Assembly: GCA_950295325.1 (NCBI GenBank)
Contig: OX485809.1
Coordinates: 31,062,001 to 31,126,000 of the forward strand
Source of the DNA: Polytrichum commune
Lineage: Eukaryota; Streptophyta; Polytrichopsida; Polytrichales; Polytrichaceae
Direction: 5' to 3'
DNA: 64,000 nt
Position 1 is the stretch's first letter. Each line of letters opens with the position of its first letter. The notes beneath the pieces are model-generated. The model searched no databases, was not told the origin of the DNA, and saw only the letters and a program-made list of their open reading frames with translations. A program made the translations under genes and the position numbers. Shown piece by piece: positions 48,650 through 61,800 of this stretch.

Positions 48650-49040
48650 ACAACTATACCGTGTATGGTATCTAGTATCACATGCGTAATAATGTCACTT
48701 ATCCTATTTTGAAGCATATGCTAGATTACACTAATGACCAACAACTTCATCATTAGTGTCATCTCATGGCACTTGACGTTCAAGTGCGATTACTAATAAT
48801 ATCTTGACATGAGTGTGTTCAAAATATAGATGACAATTTCGGCTAGTAAATTATCCCAATTAGTGTGTGTTGCTATTCAATGATGTCTTACTTAGGAGTT
48901 CAATCTATACTAACGAAAGTTCAATGAGTGGTTCGGATATCATAGAACATATATGACTTTGCTTGAAAAAATATTGCATTATACCAATGTGTAACTACAA
49001 TTAGTAACACGCACTAATTAAGATAATCTGTGTAGGATTT
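48650..49040. repeat. Two adjoining repeat copies (54463-family and inverted-repeat family D)
   Basis: 48655-48830 matches 54466-54640. 48847-49035 has family D ends: ATTATCCCAATTAGTGTGTG then TTGCTATTC on the left, and AGTAACACGCACTAATT then AAGATAAT on the right. Confidence 0.6.
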
Positions 49041-50300
49041 TTTTACTTGAATATGTATGCATTAATTATAATTTTGGACTAGTGTTTGAGACTACATGTC
49101 TAACCTAGTAATAAAATCAATGGCCACTTCACATCACACTTGCCAAAGCTTATATGAAATTTTCTCAAGCATTTGGAATGGCTGTACATATTAGCCCAGT
49201 TAACCTGCACCCATTCTTTCATTTATTCACTTTGTCAAGAATAGAATAGTATGTTTTATATAAGTCCATTGGTGTTCCAAGGTTTTATTACCTTCAGTAG
49301 ATGCTACATCAAGCATATCATCATTGAAGTGGGAATTACGTCCTTCAAATTTCAGGCTGTTTTTATTTCATCCAAATTTTCAAGATTAATGAAAGATCAT
49401 TATATGTACTGTAGGTGCCTCAAAATGTTGCAAGGTGATCCAAACTTCCTTTTGTTGTTGTGGCCCTACACACAAGCACTTGATTGGAGTGAGCCTACAA
49501 GTTGGAACCTCATTGTTCGAACATAGTTTGATGTGTTTAAAACCATAATCCCCCCCCCCCCCCCAAGACATTCAAGCTGTTCAGAGAGTGGAAACACTCC
49601 AGACACAGTAAGACAAAGGTTTGTATTCTCAACAATGAGGTGGCTTATTGGTCTTGCTGATCCTGAAATGAAGACCCCTTCTTCATGGTATTGGGTATTG
49701 CAAAAGCCTTATATATATTGACTTCACCCACTTTGGATTTACATTTCAGTCGTTTGATCCGAGCCTAGTTATACTGTCATCCACAAACAGAGAGGTAACA
49801 CACAGCATCACAAAGTCCAAACACATCTGGAAATCATGACATCTTAAGAGTACAATCTGGCCACACCCTCCCATTTCAATTTAACAATAAATTACAGACT
49901 GCACAAGAGCTTCCCAAAAACTCTACCTCTACCAAGTAATGGGCCAAGACAACAAACCCGTGTAACCACTTGAGCTACTTTCTTTATTCTACAGCTTCTA
50001 AAGTAACTGATCACCTGAGTACCTAAACCAATAAGAGAGAAGTATGATGAAGGAACAAAAGGTTTCCCAGATCTGGATGAAATTTACCAGAGATTTGGAG
50101 GTGTAAGGCAAACTCTAGTGTACAAATAGGGGTTTTGACTTACTTGCCTCTTTATACTAATCAAAACAAGCCAAATTTTAAACACAATGAAATTTAAACA
50201 CGGAACCCTGCTCCAATTGTTTTAAAGTCTGTACAGGGGCAAAACAAACAGAGAATGGTACACCTCTATAATCAAAGTGGGGCTTCAAAGTTCACACATG
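49041..50300. other. Intergenic DNA downstream of the RING-CH gene
   Basis: Contains a 15-base poly-C run at 49550-49564. No gene is recognised. It may include the 3' untranslated region of the spliced form of the minus-strand RING-CH transcript. Confidence 0.5.
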
Positions 50301-50304
50301 ATGT

Positions 50305-50407
50305 TTATGCAGTAAAATAGGCGACGCGGAAGAACCAGGGGACCATGAAGATGACAATCAGGCATGCCAGCAATGTGTTTCTGACGAGCTGTTTTTGCCA
50401 GAAGTAC
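50305..50407 (-). CDS. Alternative terminal exon of the RING-CH protein
   Basis: Reading the minus strand, an acceptor TTGTTTAG precedes 103 bases that encode YFWQKQLVRNTLLACLIVIF then MVPWFFRVAYFTA and a TAA at 50305-50307. This parallels YCWQRQIVRNALLAALVVVC then TVPWFFRIVNFGM, encoded at the end of the main exon: 20 of 34 residues are identical and both copies are exactly 103 bases. A donor-like AG/GTACTG at 51749-51750 in the main exon joins this exon in phase. The two exons would give proteins of identical length (264 aa). Splicing is inferred. Confidence 0.65.
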
Positions 50408-51019
50408 CTAAACAACATCAACACACAAGACATGGCAGCAATGTAAGAATCAAGTTCACATGACACTTACACTTCCATTCCACAGTGAATGAATCAGGAG
50501 TAGTATGCTGCAATTCTTAACTCTTAATGAATGCCCCTAATATGCAACTTTTCACCATACCCAACTACTACATATCTCTATATGGTATAGATTGCTTGCA
50601 GTAAAAAATATGTAGATATGGCACAAACTGCATATTGATTTTTCTCTTCTGGTTCCAGAAGCAGCCTGATAATCAAACAGCTCTATCTTGGCTGGCACAA
50701 ACACAAAAATAAAAGATTATATGATTCTATACTCATTCACAAATCACCTTGTGCTCATAAAAATCTGCTCAAAATATTACAGGAGCACATCCTCAAACAG
50801 TCTATTACTTAACAGTAGAGCATTTAACAATGCAGGATCACACAAGAATACTGGCATTGTCCACTTGCAGTCATCAAGCCATTGCCTCTCCAAGAATGAC
50901 AAAGTGAAGAACAAGGGATGCGACGCATTCAAATTGAATCATCAGAGAATTGTATATATATATTTATATAGAATATGTGATCTGTTACAAAGCTAGGGTA
51001 CAACTTCTGCACATCAGTC

Positions 51020-51550
51020 TTGCTGCTCTTATCTAATGTGCAGGATGTGAAAGCACAAATAAACCAACTCTTACATCATCATCATCTCTCTACAACTCTC
51101 GACATCCTGACAAACAACATCAACAACAGAGACAGGACATACAGCAGAGGTAGGTTATTCATTACTCTGTATGTCTTCCTCTCACATTGTTGGCTGCTAA
51201 AGGATTTCTCCTGCTAAAGGATTTCTCACAGCATCATTCATCCTACCTGCACTAACAGGAGGAACACTCTGATAATCTTCATCACCACCGACATCATCAA
51301 CTATGGGGTTGCGACATAGCATTTGAGAGACGCAAAGGGTTGATGATGGACATAGGGGAGTTTATCAAATTGAAGAAGAGCAAAAACTACATGCAAAAGC
51401 CTTTCACTACTCTGTGTTGGCTGATAAGAATTTCTCTCGCAGCATCGTCATCCTATATTTACAGAGAAACTCTCTCTCCCTCTCTCTCTGATAATCGTCA
51501 TTATCATCACCACCGACATCATCATCATCTATGGGTTGAGACAAAGCATT

Positions 51551-51582
<32 letters not shown>

Positions 51583-51600
51583 GCATTAAAAAGGGGGTTA
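51020..51600. repeat. Local direct duplication and GA microsatellite downstream of the RING-CH stop
   Basis: 51215-51345 and 51430-51560 are similar in order: AGGATTTCTC or GAATTTCTC, then GCAGCATC, TCATCCTA, ACACTCTGATAATC or CTCTCTGATAATC, TCATCACCACCGACATCATC, and CTATGGGTTG or CTATGGGGTTG. A (GA)n tract lies at 51551-51577 and a CT run at 51471-51490. The segment falls in the intron or 3' untranslated region of the minus-strand gene. Confidence 0.7.
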
Positions 51601-51646
51601 CAGGGTAAGGGTTTGATGATGGTTATGATGAAATTGAAAACTACTG

Positions 51647-52441
51647 CTACATGCCAAAGTTGACGATTCGGAAGAACCAAGGGACGGTGCAAACAACAAC
51701 AAGGGCTGCCAGCAATGCATTTCGCACAATCTGGCGTTGCCAGCAGTACCTAAGCCTCGACATAGCCGTGGATCTGACAACCACTCTCTGGGTTGCTGCA
51801 GGCTCAGCTCCATCCGCTTCCAACCACCCCACCATACTCTCCGCAGGCTCCGGTATCTTGACGTTCTTCACAGTTTCACCACAAATCTCACACACCGTGT
51901 TACCCCGGATCTTGAACCACTCCTCCGCACAGTCACGGTGACATAAAGCCAAATCATGCTTACAAGCACAACCAAGCTCAAGGCTTTCACTGCTCCCTGG
52001 CTGAAGCCCCAGATGACATACCCTACATACTGTCTCCCCTGCATCATATGCATCCCCATCCTTATTGTTGGGGCCTCCATAGCTGATCACCTGTTGCTTC
52101 CCATCATCATTCACAAAACCCTTTTGCCCAAGCTCCACAATCGTCTCCACCACATCATAACTCTTCTTCGGCTGCTGCTGCTGCTGCTGCTTCGTCAGGG
52201 TGGTCACATCCGAAGAGTTCGCACCATCATCCAAGTTCACCACCACAAATTCCTCGGTATGCCCGCCGTGTTGTTGATGTTGTTGATGAGGCTGTTCTGG
52301 TAGCCCATTGGCGGGGGGAGCTGCTGCAGTTGCTGCCAGGGCTAATTCCAAGGCATTCACGACAGCAGGATCACCGCCGTGGAAAGATGCCCGCCCCGAG
52401 GCTTGCAACGGCAACTGTGACGATGACACAGAGGGATTCAT
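51647..52441 (-). CDS. RING-CH (MARCH-type) membrane E3 ubiquitin ligase
   Basis: RING-CH proteins are membrane E3 ligases whose Cys4-His-Cys3 finger recruits E2 enzymes. This 264-aa frame starts at 52441. The first 130 residues are low complexity, with His-Gln and poly-Gln runs from CAG repeats. The finger runs from CRVCHLG through LELGCACKHDLALCHRDCAE and EWFKIRGNTVCEICGETVKN, with the expected Cys/His spacing. A single hydrophobic helix near the C-terminus (LLAALVVVCTVPWFF) follows, as in plant homologues ending FWQGHRFLNFLLACM. In relatives this helix is on a separate last exon; here it is contiguous, and a second copy lies 1.3 kb downstream at 50305-50407. The start ATG is the first in the frame. 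The substrate is unknown. Confidence 0.87.
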   Translation of the reverse strand: MNPSVSSSQLPLQASGRASFHGGDPAVVNALELALAATAAAPPANGLPEQPHQQHQQHGGHTEEFVVVNLDDGANSSDVTTLTKQQQQQQPKKSYDVVETIVELGQKGFVNDDGKQQVISYGGPNNKDGDAYDAGETVCRVCHLGLQPGSSESLELGCACKHDLALCHRDCAEEWFKIRGNTVCEICGETVKNVKIPEPAESMVGWLEADGAEPAATQRVVVRSTAMSRLRYCWQRQIVRNALLAALVVVCTVPWFFRIVNFGM

Positions 52442-53015
52442 ACTGTTTCGAGATTCTGCACTTCAAACACAACAACAAGGCCACCCGCTAATCCTTCATC
52501 ACGCTCTCAAGTCACTCATCCATGTGCTGATGACAGACACTCGCACTCTCACATCACATCGCATCACTGACCTAACCTCGGTCATCTCTCTATCCTTATC
52601 TCCACTCTTGTGACGAGTCTTCTTGCAGCCTGCCACTGCTAATGCTCCTCCTCCAGAACAAGTGTCGACTCCTCATCAAAATTCTGGCAACCCCGCCCAT
52701 CCCTAACATCTATTCAAGGGGATGTGGTTTTCAAGCAAGGCATTCAGTAGCGAGCATTCAGGAACCGACAGAAGCGCGTGCAAGATTGCTGCCCTCCTCG
52801 GAATGATAGGAGCAGCACAACAAGGGGACACAGTAAGTAAGTTAGAGAAAGATGCTGTAACAAGAGTGAAGTTGATGGGTTCTTTGTTTCTATTGTGGTG
52901 GAGTCTAAAGTGCTTCTTCCTCCCCTTCCTAGGAAGGCAAGAAGGAAAGAAAGAAACAAGGAAGGAAGGAAGCAAGGAAGGAAGAGCAAGAACCCCAAGC
53001 GTTGATATGGTATAA
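52442..53015. other. Upstream flank of the RING-CH gene
   Basis: Probable promoter and leader on the minus strand. A GGAA/GAAAG-rich tract lies at 52935-52985. Open frames of 80-97 codons on both strands overlap this tract and are not supported as genes. Confidence 0.5.
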
Positions 53016-54455
53016 AGGTGACTTCATGGTATCAACAATAATAAGGAACATCCATAATGGGTATCATAAAAGAACCTATCCATGGGATGCTCAAGAACCC
53101 TGCGCAAGGAGACTGAGCTCGTAACATCCCATGGTTATATTCTCAAGGCCCACATAACGAATGCACCCACCGCTTAATAATGGTCATGATGACAAACTCG
53201 TTGTATACTTGGGTTATTATTTGGGTCAATAGATATACCATGCTAAAACCATGTTGATACTAAAGAGATTTGCCTAACTATGAAGGCTCTTGCATGGTGT
53301 ATAAACCCAAGTGGTATTGAAAACAAAAGTTACCGTCAAACACCCATACCCTACTAGCATTTCATTATTTTGGGTGGAATCCTTGATATAAATACTTGAG
53401 TGGTGTCACGAGCAAATGACACCAAACCAACATTTGGTCAAACTCCTAGTGTTTCCAAGCCCAACTAGTTACATGTTGTGATATTTTAGTTATTCCTTAC
53501 TAATTTGAGGTACAGTTTAAACTCCATAATATCATGCTTATGGCAACCTACTCTACTAGCACACGAGTCCTATACAATCGTCCCATATCAATGTGAGAAC
53601 AATGCAAATCTACCATTATGCTAGATTTGCAATTTTTTCAATTACATAGGACAAGTTTCCAATGATGTAGGTGCCTAGGAGTCATATGCTTGTAGTGCAA
53701 AATGCACGTGATATTATGGAGTTTTGTAGTGTTAACATGGATGTGTAATAAATAGAAATAGTGTAACATGTGACATTATGGAATAACACAAGGTCAACAT
53801 TGCAATAATGACAATACTTATAATGATGCCAACGTCATGCATGTGAGCATGTGGTCTTTGGGGGTCTATTTTAATGTCAACACCCATGATATATGGGAGA
53901 GAAACACGATAACGAGGAGTGATATTTAAACTAATAACATCGTTCCCCAGGGTTTCAATATATAAGAGAAGGAGTGACAGTAAGGAGGTTGATATTGCAA
54001 AGTTCTAGAATGCATATTCCATAGATTCCTCTAAAGTGATGGGTAATTTTCCTAAAGTCTTGATGAACTTCAACTAGGTTAGCAAACCCACATGGAAGTT
54101 GTAGCCATTAGCCTCATGATTTTTTGGAGCGCATATGAATACCTTATTCATTATCAAAGCAAAGAACCTTATGCTCATTGAAATGGTTACCCCCTCCCCC
54201 CACCAACTACTGTATGTTGACTATTGAGCCTAGAATGACAAATTTATATTTTGAACATGTAGTCCATTCTCTTTCAACACATGTCTTATTGTTGTCCATT
54301 CTTGGAGTCACAAGTTCACACACCAAACAACATATCACACAAATATATATATATATAGGGTGTCCCAAATAAAAATAATAATTGAATACAAAGTTGTATG
54401 CCTTATGCAAAAACAAAACCCCCTTGAAACACACAACAAAAAAACCTCAAAGGAA
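53016..54455. other. Repeat-derived intergenic DNA
   Basis: 53745-53980 resembles 47530-47770. A short TA run lies at 54343-54355. No gene is supported. Confidence 0.6.
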
Positions 54456-54462
54456 AACATTG

Positions 54463-54957
54463 AAGTACACCGTTTATGGTATTTAGTGTCACATGTGTAA
54501 TAATGTCACTTACCCTCTTTTGAGGCATATGCTAGGTTACACTAATAGCCAACAACTTCCCTATTAGTGTCACCTCGTGACGCTTGGCGTTCAAGTGCGC
54601 TTACTAATATTTTGGCATGAGTATGTTCAAGAGTGTTATGAGGTGTACGCTTATGTTACACAATGGTAATGGTTTACAAGCTGACTAAAGTGCACACAAA
54701 TGACACTTGCCATTAGTACACTCAAAATTATCTTCCTCTTACATGCTAATTTGCAAGACTATCATCTAGGGTATCCAACTATGCTACTCTAAATGTCAAA
54801 ATGTAGATATTTTTTCACTTAAAGAAGTTACTTATGCTGACAAATGGAATCATATTGACAATTAGCGGCGGATATGATGCTTTGAGATCCCTAGGGATCT
54901 AGTTTAGGCCTTCGCAATTAGTGTAGGTGACACTAAAATACCATGATCGGTGTACTT
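54463..54957. mobile_element. 495-bp MITE with AAGTACACCG ends
   Basis: The left end AAGTACACCGTTTATGGTAT then TTAGTGTCAC is the imperfect reverse complement of the right end GTGACACTAAAATACCATGA then TCGGTGTACTT. Interior sequence matches 48655-48830 and, inverted, 4254-4665. Isolated ends occur near 19366 and 44310. No target duplication could be defined. Confidence 0.7.
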
Positions 54958-55826
54958 TAGTACCCGCCGACTATGTCATAGTTTAGCTTAGCTTCTGCCA
55001 TTGGCAGCCAAAAAACTGCGAGAAAGGTCACAAGGACGCCGACTCCGCAGTGTGATGGACATCGCCAAATCCCAAAAATTTCAGAGCACAGGCTACCTTA
55101 CTTCAGGGCATCTCAGTCTGCAGTTTCAACTTCCCCATCCCTATCCCTATCCCAGCTACCCATCATGGAAGCAGAACGGCACAATAATCATAACCATAAC
55201 ATTAATAATAAGATACATGTAATGTGTTGCGGCAGTGAGCATTTGATCTGCAATTCAGCTCTTAGATCCGAAACTTGAGCAAACAGTGCATAAGCTTACC
55301 ATATATGGCTGGCTTTCGTTCTTCCTAAGGCTCCTCTGACCTACTTACTCCTCCTCCTCTTCCGAGAAAGTTCTCAAGCTTAAACCCAAGGTCATGTGAA
55401 GTGTGCGCACGTTTTTGTAGTGAACCTTGGGTAAGTAAGTCAATGTCGGAAACGAGGCCCTTCTTGTGCAAGGAGCACATGTGAGGAGGCTATGTGTCCT
55501 GCTGCACCGTTCGGTAACTTGAAGCTGGGGATTCTTACCGCCGACAGCGCAAAAACTTCCACCCACGTAGTTAAGCATTTGTGGATTGCGGTTTGCACGG
55601 AATTTGGGTTGTTGGGTTTTTGGGTAGGGCGGGGCTTCGTTCGTCGTGATCCTGGATGAATCCATCCGATCCAGGTTATATGCGGGACGTGCAATCTTGT
55701 GTGAGACATGGACTCTGAAGTGTCGAGGGAAATGCTTATGAGCTCTGTGGAATAGTTGATAGACTCCTATATATCATCACAATGTTGTGAAGGGGGAGAA
55801 AGTAGTTTGAATTCGAGGAGGGTTAA
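54958..55826. other. Upstream flank of the NTMC2T6 gene
   Basis: Probable promoter and leader. A minus-strand frame of 106 codons (55665-55345) shows no family match. The transcript start cannot be identified. Confidence 0.5.
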
Positions 55827-58800
55827 ATGGAGAATTCGAGGCCTGCTGCTGTGGAGGATGAGGGCGATCACTCTGGAAGCTCCGATCAATTCATGCTGCA
55901 TGTGCTGCTGGTGTTGGTGGTCACCTGGCTGGTCTCTGCTCTGCGATTGAATAATGTCTTCATCTTGTGCCTCTGCGCTGGCTACCTCTGTCTGGTCAGT
56001 GATTCCAACCAAAGCACTTATAGTATAAGCACCATGAAAATGATGAGATTAGTTACATGGATGAGCATTAGATGTGGTGGGATGTAATTGAGACTGTTCT
56101 GGTTGCGGCCATGGGGATAAGTTGGACTCCAAATTCACGTCCAGTTTGTGGCACTGTTAAGAATGGGAAACATTCTAAATTGGACGATGTAAAGAGAGGT
56201 GGCATAAGAAATTAGCCCATATCACTAAACACAGCAGTGGTCAACCATCATCGCATTTGAAGCACTTCCAAAGCACTTAAGCACCATACAGGGGTTTAGT
56301 TAGATAGATGAGCATCAGATATAGTGAGTAGTAATTGAGGCTGTTTATTTGCGGCCATGGTTAGGCTTCCAATTCTATTCTGCAGTGACGATCACGTCAA
56401 GTTTGTCGAACTGTTACGAGTGGGAAACATTGTCAATTGGACGATACTGAGGTATAGAAATCTATACAACGACTACCAACTTATACATCAGTGGTCATTC
56501 CTCATCACGTTTGAGAGCTCTAGTGATTTCCTACTGCTAGTGAATTCTGGCTGATGCCAACCCTGAAGGGTTAGCCTCTCCAAAACCGAGGTTGACGTAT
56601 TCCTCTGAAATAAGAGCGTGGCTGAAGTAGATCATATGCTGTTAATCACTGTGAAGCTTTCTCTGTCTGGAGTTGAAGCTTGGTTTCATTTTATCGGATT
56701 TTCGTCCAATACATTTTTTATATAGAATGGAGGAAAGTCCTCCTATATATTTGCCCTTAATAGTTTGACATCTTGAGGCCTTACTTTTACATGATCACTC
56801 TTTGAAGAGTACTTGAAATCCCTCTCTTGGGGAGGCAAACATGTGACAGATTTTTATGCGATGTAAGTTGCCTGAATGAGTTTGCAGCCATATCCATGCC
56901 TGTGTTGATTTGTTTATCGGATCACATTGAACTGTTTATGCTGCTATAATCAATAGCCCATTATCTCTCTGGGGCTAGTCTACATTCTAGAAATCCTCAA
57001 CAATATCTGTTTGGTTGTGAGACAGGTAGAGAGACGAAGTAGGGAAAAGGAGAGGCATCGATTTGGCATTGAGGTGCGGAGGGAGTTGGACAAAAGCAAG
57101 GTACACTGCCTAACTAATTTATCTTGAAATATTAGCTTGGTTAGATTTTGAAGGAAGCAAGCCAGATGATGTGCACTTGTCTGCTGTCAGTATATCTTAA
57201 CTGCTCTTTGCATTCTATGTATATCACAGTCCTTTCCTCTTCAAAAACTCTAATCTTAAGTCTGAGTAAACTCTCAGCCTTAAAGAAATCTAGAACCCTT
57301 CCTAGTCCCTCAAAGTTTTGACTTCAAGCTGGACTTGGTGTGATCTTTTGCAAACTTTCCTATTTCTGTCCTTTGGCAGGCGGACGAGGCTGAAACCTTA
57401 CGCTGGCTGAATGAAGGCCTCAAAAACATGTGGCCAGTGTGCATGGAAAATTTTGCATCAAAACATTTCTTCGGACCGATGGTCCCATGGTTTCTCAACA
57501 CGTATAAACCTAAAAGTGTGGTATGTGATCTTATCCTCCTGTGTGTTTAGTGGTCTATATATTCTTGTGATGTCGAATTTATGTATGGGTACAAGATCAT
57601 TGTTGAACCTTGAGATAGTGAATAGTTGGGTGAATACGAAACAAGTAGGGTAAGTAGGAAAGACTACAAATTAATAAAATCTTGACTGTTGATTTTCAGC
57701 TTGACTTCTTGCATTGACATTTGCATACACATAACATGGATGAGGCTCGATGGGTTCTGGTTATTGAATGAATTCACCTTATGGAGTCAAAATCAACTTG
57801 AACATGCAATAATTCTTTGAGAAAGCAATAGTTGCCAGACATTTTAATATTTGGAACATGAATCTAGAGTGACCAACTTATCTTGTATCTAGTTAATTTA
57901 TGACTGTTTTCTTCCATGGGGTAATACGGTCAGGCCAATATCAAGAACTCATGGCTACATTGCAACTCGTTGCTCAAATTCATGGTACCCATGCATCATA
58001 TGTAGATAAAAACACAGTGGATGTCAACCAGGTTTTTGTTTGTGGTGAAAAAAAGGACTTCAAATCATACACCTAGGCTAGATATGCAGTTTTACACACA
58101 TTCATTTGCTTAGTCTGGTCGTCCTTTCATCTATCGGTTCCTACATTACCATATTATTATTCTTCCTGGACTTAGAAAAAAATAATTATTTGGTGGCAGA
58201 GTAGAGTAATGTTGCAATCTCTTACACTTGGAAGTACGCCTCCAATGTTCAGTTTCATACGTGCTCTTGAAGTTCCCGAGGACGGTGATCATGTGGTAAG
58301 TGTGCTCTTTGGATTAAATATTCATTCCTTGAGATTTTTGACGAGGATTCCTTGTATTGAAATCAGTTGGTCACTTTCTCCTTGGAGCTGTTTTTGGTTG
58401 AGTTGAACTGTACAAACCAATTGAAGTCAACAAAGTTTCCCTTTGCAGGCTTTTGAAGCTGTAATGGAGTTTGTGTCTGGGAATGACATGAACGCAGAAA
58501 TTTCAGTTCAATTGATTAGAGGAATCTGGACTACCTTCTACGTCTCAAAATTAGCGATAAAGGGCACGGTATGTGGCAGATCTTATATCCAAAGTGATCA
58601 TGCACCACATCTAGAGTCAGAAAAAATTCCTGTGCATCTTGCATTCTTTATCAATGTTGAGTGAATCTACTCTTGGCTTTTGGCAGTATGGAAACTGACA
58701 AATATGGCATAAGTAAAGCCGAACTGAATAGCTGTGACAATTTTTCAGGCAAAAATTTCAGTGAAATTTGTGAAAGGCTGGCCAGCAGTAGGGCGTGTGC

Positions 58801-61800
58801 GCTTGTGTTTTGCACATCCACCTGATGTCACGCTGACCGCCAGACCAATGACCAGAAAAGGAATGGATATGAATTCAGTTCCTGGTGCTGCCAACTGGCT
58901 GGTAATTCAATATTCTCTTCATGCACTATGTGCAACTCAATTAACTGGCTAGCTTATGGAAGTGGGTATAACCTAGATTACAAAAAATATTTTTCATGTT
59001 TCCGTTTTACCTTCTTATCCTTAAGTCTTACCATGTAGATCATGTTGAGAGATACTAGGCCATTTTCATACTATATCTCTAAAAATCCATAATAAGGATT
59101 TATCAAGTTCTCAGATTGCCTCTTTCCTGCATTGCTCTTTGTGCAATACTATTCCTGAATATGAGTATCAATTGGAATGGCTCAACTCAACAGGTGAAAA
59201 CGGTGGATATTGCACTGAAACAATCAGTAGTCAAGGTATGATTTCAATACCATATACTAACAGTTCTAACTAAGAGTTAACCAGAAAGGGACATTCATTA
59301 CAGGTTTAGAATGTATCAAATTATGTCTCTTATAAATTTTCGTGAATTTCTGTGAAAACATTAGCTTATCAAGTGGTGTGACATTTATGCAGCCAAATAT
59401 GCTGGTTGTGGATATCGAGAAACTTGTGACCAAAATGATGTGGCCTGATCCCAGACCACAGAAGTCAAAGGCAAATTCAAATGGTTTGAATCCACCCGTC
59501 TCCTTTAAAAGCATTTTCCGAAGACCCATTATTTGTGCAGGACGACCTGTTCTTACCCAAGCTGCATTAAAATCACTTCTGTTCTTGTAACTAGTGTGGT
59601 GATTGCTTCATGTCAATCATTTGTACAGCATTGTAACATAGAGCTCTTGGAAAAATTTCAGGTGTTTCAGATTTTTTCTATGTTGAGAGCAAGTCAGCTG
59701 TCCCACCAACAGTCCTTGTGGAAATCTTGGGCGCCACCAATTTAAAGGCTGCAGACAGTAATGGTAACTTCCTTTGCCTATTTGAGATTCTAATTTTGCA
59801 TGGATGGAGTCTTAGAAATGTTCGCTTGCACATGCTCCCACTATGTTTTTGTTGTTAATTAAATCTCCTTGATACATCTAGTCATTGCGACTTGTGGTTT
59901 TGCTATTGTTTCAGTGTGAGGTCTTGAAGGGCTTTGATATATTATTGTGAGACATTGATCAACTGGATATTAAATAGATTGTTCTGTCAGATCCAATCTT
60001 CAACTAGGAGAAGATAAGAAACACATCTTTATTTTCTTGGCATGCAAGACTGCAGATTGTCGCTAATCTCAATTTTGCAGGACTATCTGATCCATTTGTG
60101 GAGGTAATACTCGGGCAGCACAATTGGAAAACGAAAATTAAATACAAGACACTCAATCCAACCTGGACAGAGCATCATCGCATACCCATTGTCAACTGGG
60201 AACTACCAAATCTGCTGACATTACGTGTGCAAGATTGGGACTTCTTGAAACGTCCCGATGAGCTTGGGTATGCATGCACTTCTTTTGGAAGATTTCTGAG
60301 GTTGATTGAATAGCGTTGATCAAAAGTATGCCAATTTCCTTTCTAAAGAGTCCCTTGTCTTTGAAGAATTTTGAAGGTGTATGAATGGCTATCAGTCCAA
60401 TATACCTCTTTATATCGTGAACCGATGTGCTGCCCTGTTTGGTGAAACTACTTGTATGTTCTGGATTTTCTTCTTCTAATATCAATTTGCATAACTTTGT
60501 TTATGTTGTTGGTGATCAGAATGTGCTCTGTCGATGTGAAGAGTTATCGTGATGGAGCACGTCATGAGATGCAGCTACCTCTTGAAGGTGAACACGTGTC
60601 GACGGGTCAGATACAATTTGCGATCACTGTGGAGATAAACAACAGTGGTCCTCAGGTTTTTGAAGAACCGCAAAATATCGGTGTTGGGTCCCAGGTAGAG
60701 TCAATCCACTTGTTAGCCCACAATAGCATTCACATCTAAGTTGGTGTAAACGATTTGGTGTACTTATTCTGTTAATCTAGCTCTGATAGGCACTTATGAA
60801 AATCATTGTTACATTACATATGATTTTGAGCAGGTTCTCAAAATTCCAAATCATCACACTTAAGGTGCATGAGAGTTCTTTGGAATAGGTTGATATGGAA
60901 TATGTGCATAATTTTTCTATTTGATCTCGCAGAATATGATGTTGATGCTAATTCACCAGGAACATGAAACCTTCTGCTTGTGACATGGTCAAACAATTTA
61001 TTCAAAAAACTCTTCTACAGGCTCATTTCAATTTTGAATGCTATGTTCATGTGACCAATACACTAAAAAGGGACTGAAGACAAAAAGTGCTTTCCGCTTT
61101 CTTTGAAACAGTAAGACAAAAGTTGCTACGCAAACTATTGGTTAATCGTGAACTTACATATTTTTGCAGACTACGGTGTCACAGGAGATACAAATTAGCC
61201 CCGGCTCAACATCTAACCACACACCACCCAGCACTATTGCCAGCATCTTAAGGAGTCCTGAGAGTGATTCAAAATCAAAGACCTCAAAGAAGCATTCGCG
61301 GCATACCTCAACTGAGGATAGCGGACCAATTTCCACAGTGCTGGAACAAACTCATATAAGTGAATTTTTTGAAATAGTGGAGATGCCTTTTTGGCCTTCC
61401 GGTAGCCTCACAATTCAACACCCAGGGTCCGTGGAGCGCGTGGGGTTTCCTGTAGCTAGGAAACTTGGAGGAAGAGGGAAGAAGAGTAAATCATCATCAG
61501 GACGTTGGAAAAAAATGGATACTGAAAATGTGAAAGATCACGAAGACAAGCGGTTCTTGAGGTTCTTGAGACGAAGGAAAGGGTTGAGAGGGGGAGCCTC
61601 TTCACATGAAAACCTGGGCAACACAGACAAGGAATCCACTGTAAGTGATCAGTCAGACTACACAAGCCAGGGTAGCTTAGATGGCTCCATAGACCTAAAT
61701 AGCAATGTGAAGATGACTCTACTATCCCCTGAAAACTCTCACTCACCTGAATCCCATGACATGTATGTTCGCCCTCCGGCTGCAGTTCCTCCTGTTGGAC

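Noticed and set aside
52722-53015. 97-codon plus-strand frame upstream of the RING-CH gene
   Set aside because: Its C-terminal third is a GGAA/GAAAG repeat and the rest matches no family.
55345-55709. Two overlapping minus-strand frames (106 and 89 codons)
   Set aside because: They overlap each other in different frames in a probable promoter region and have no domain.
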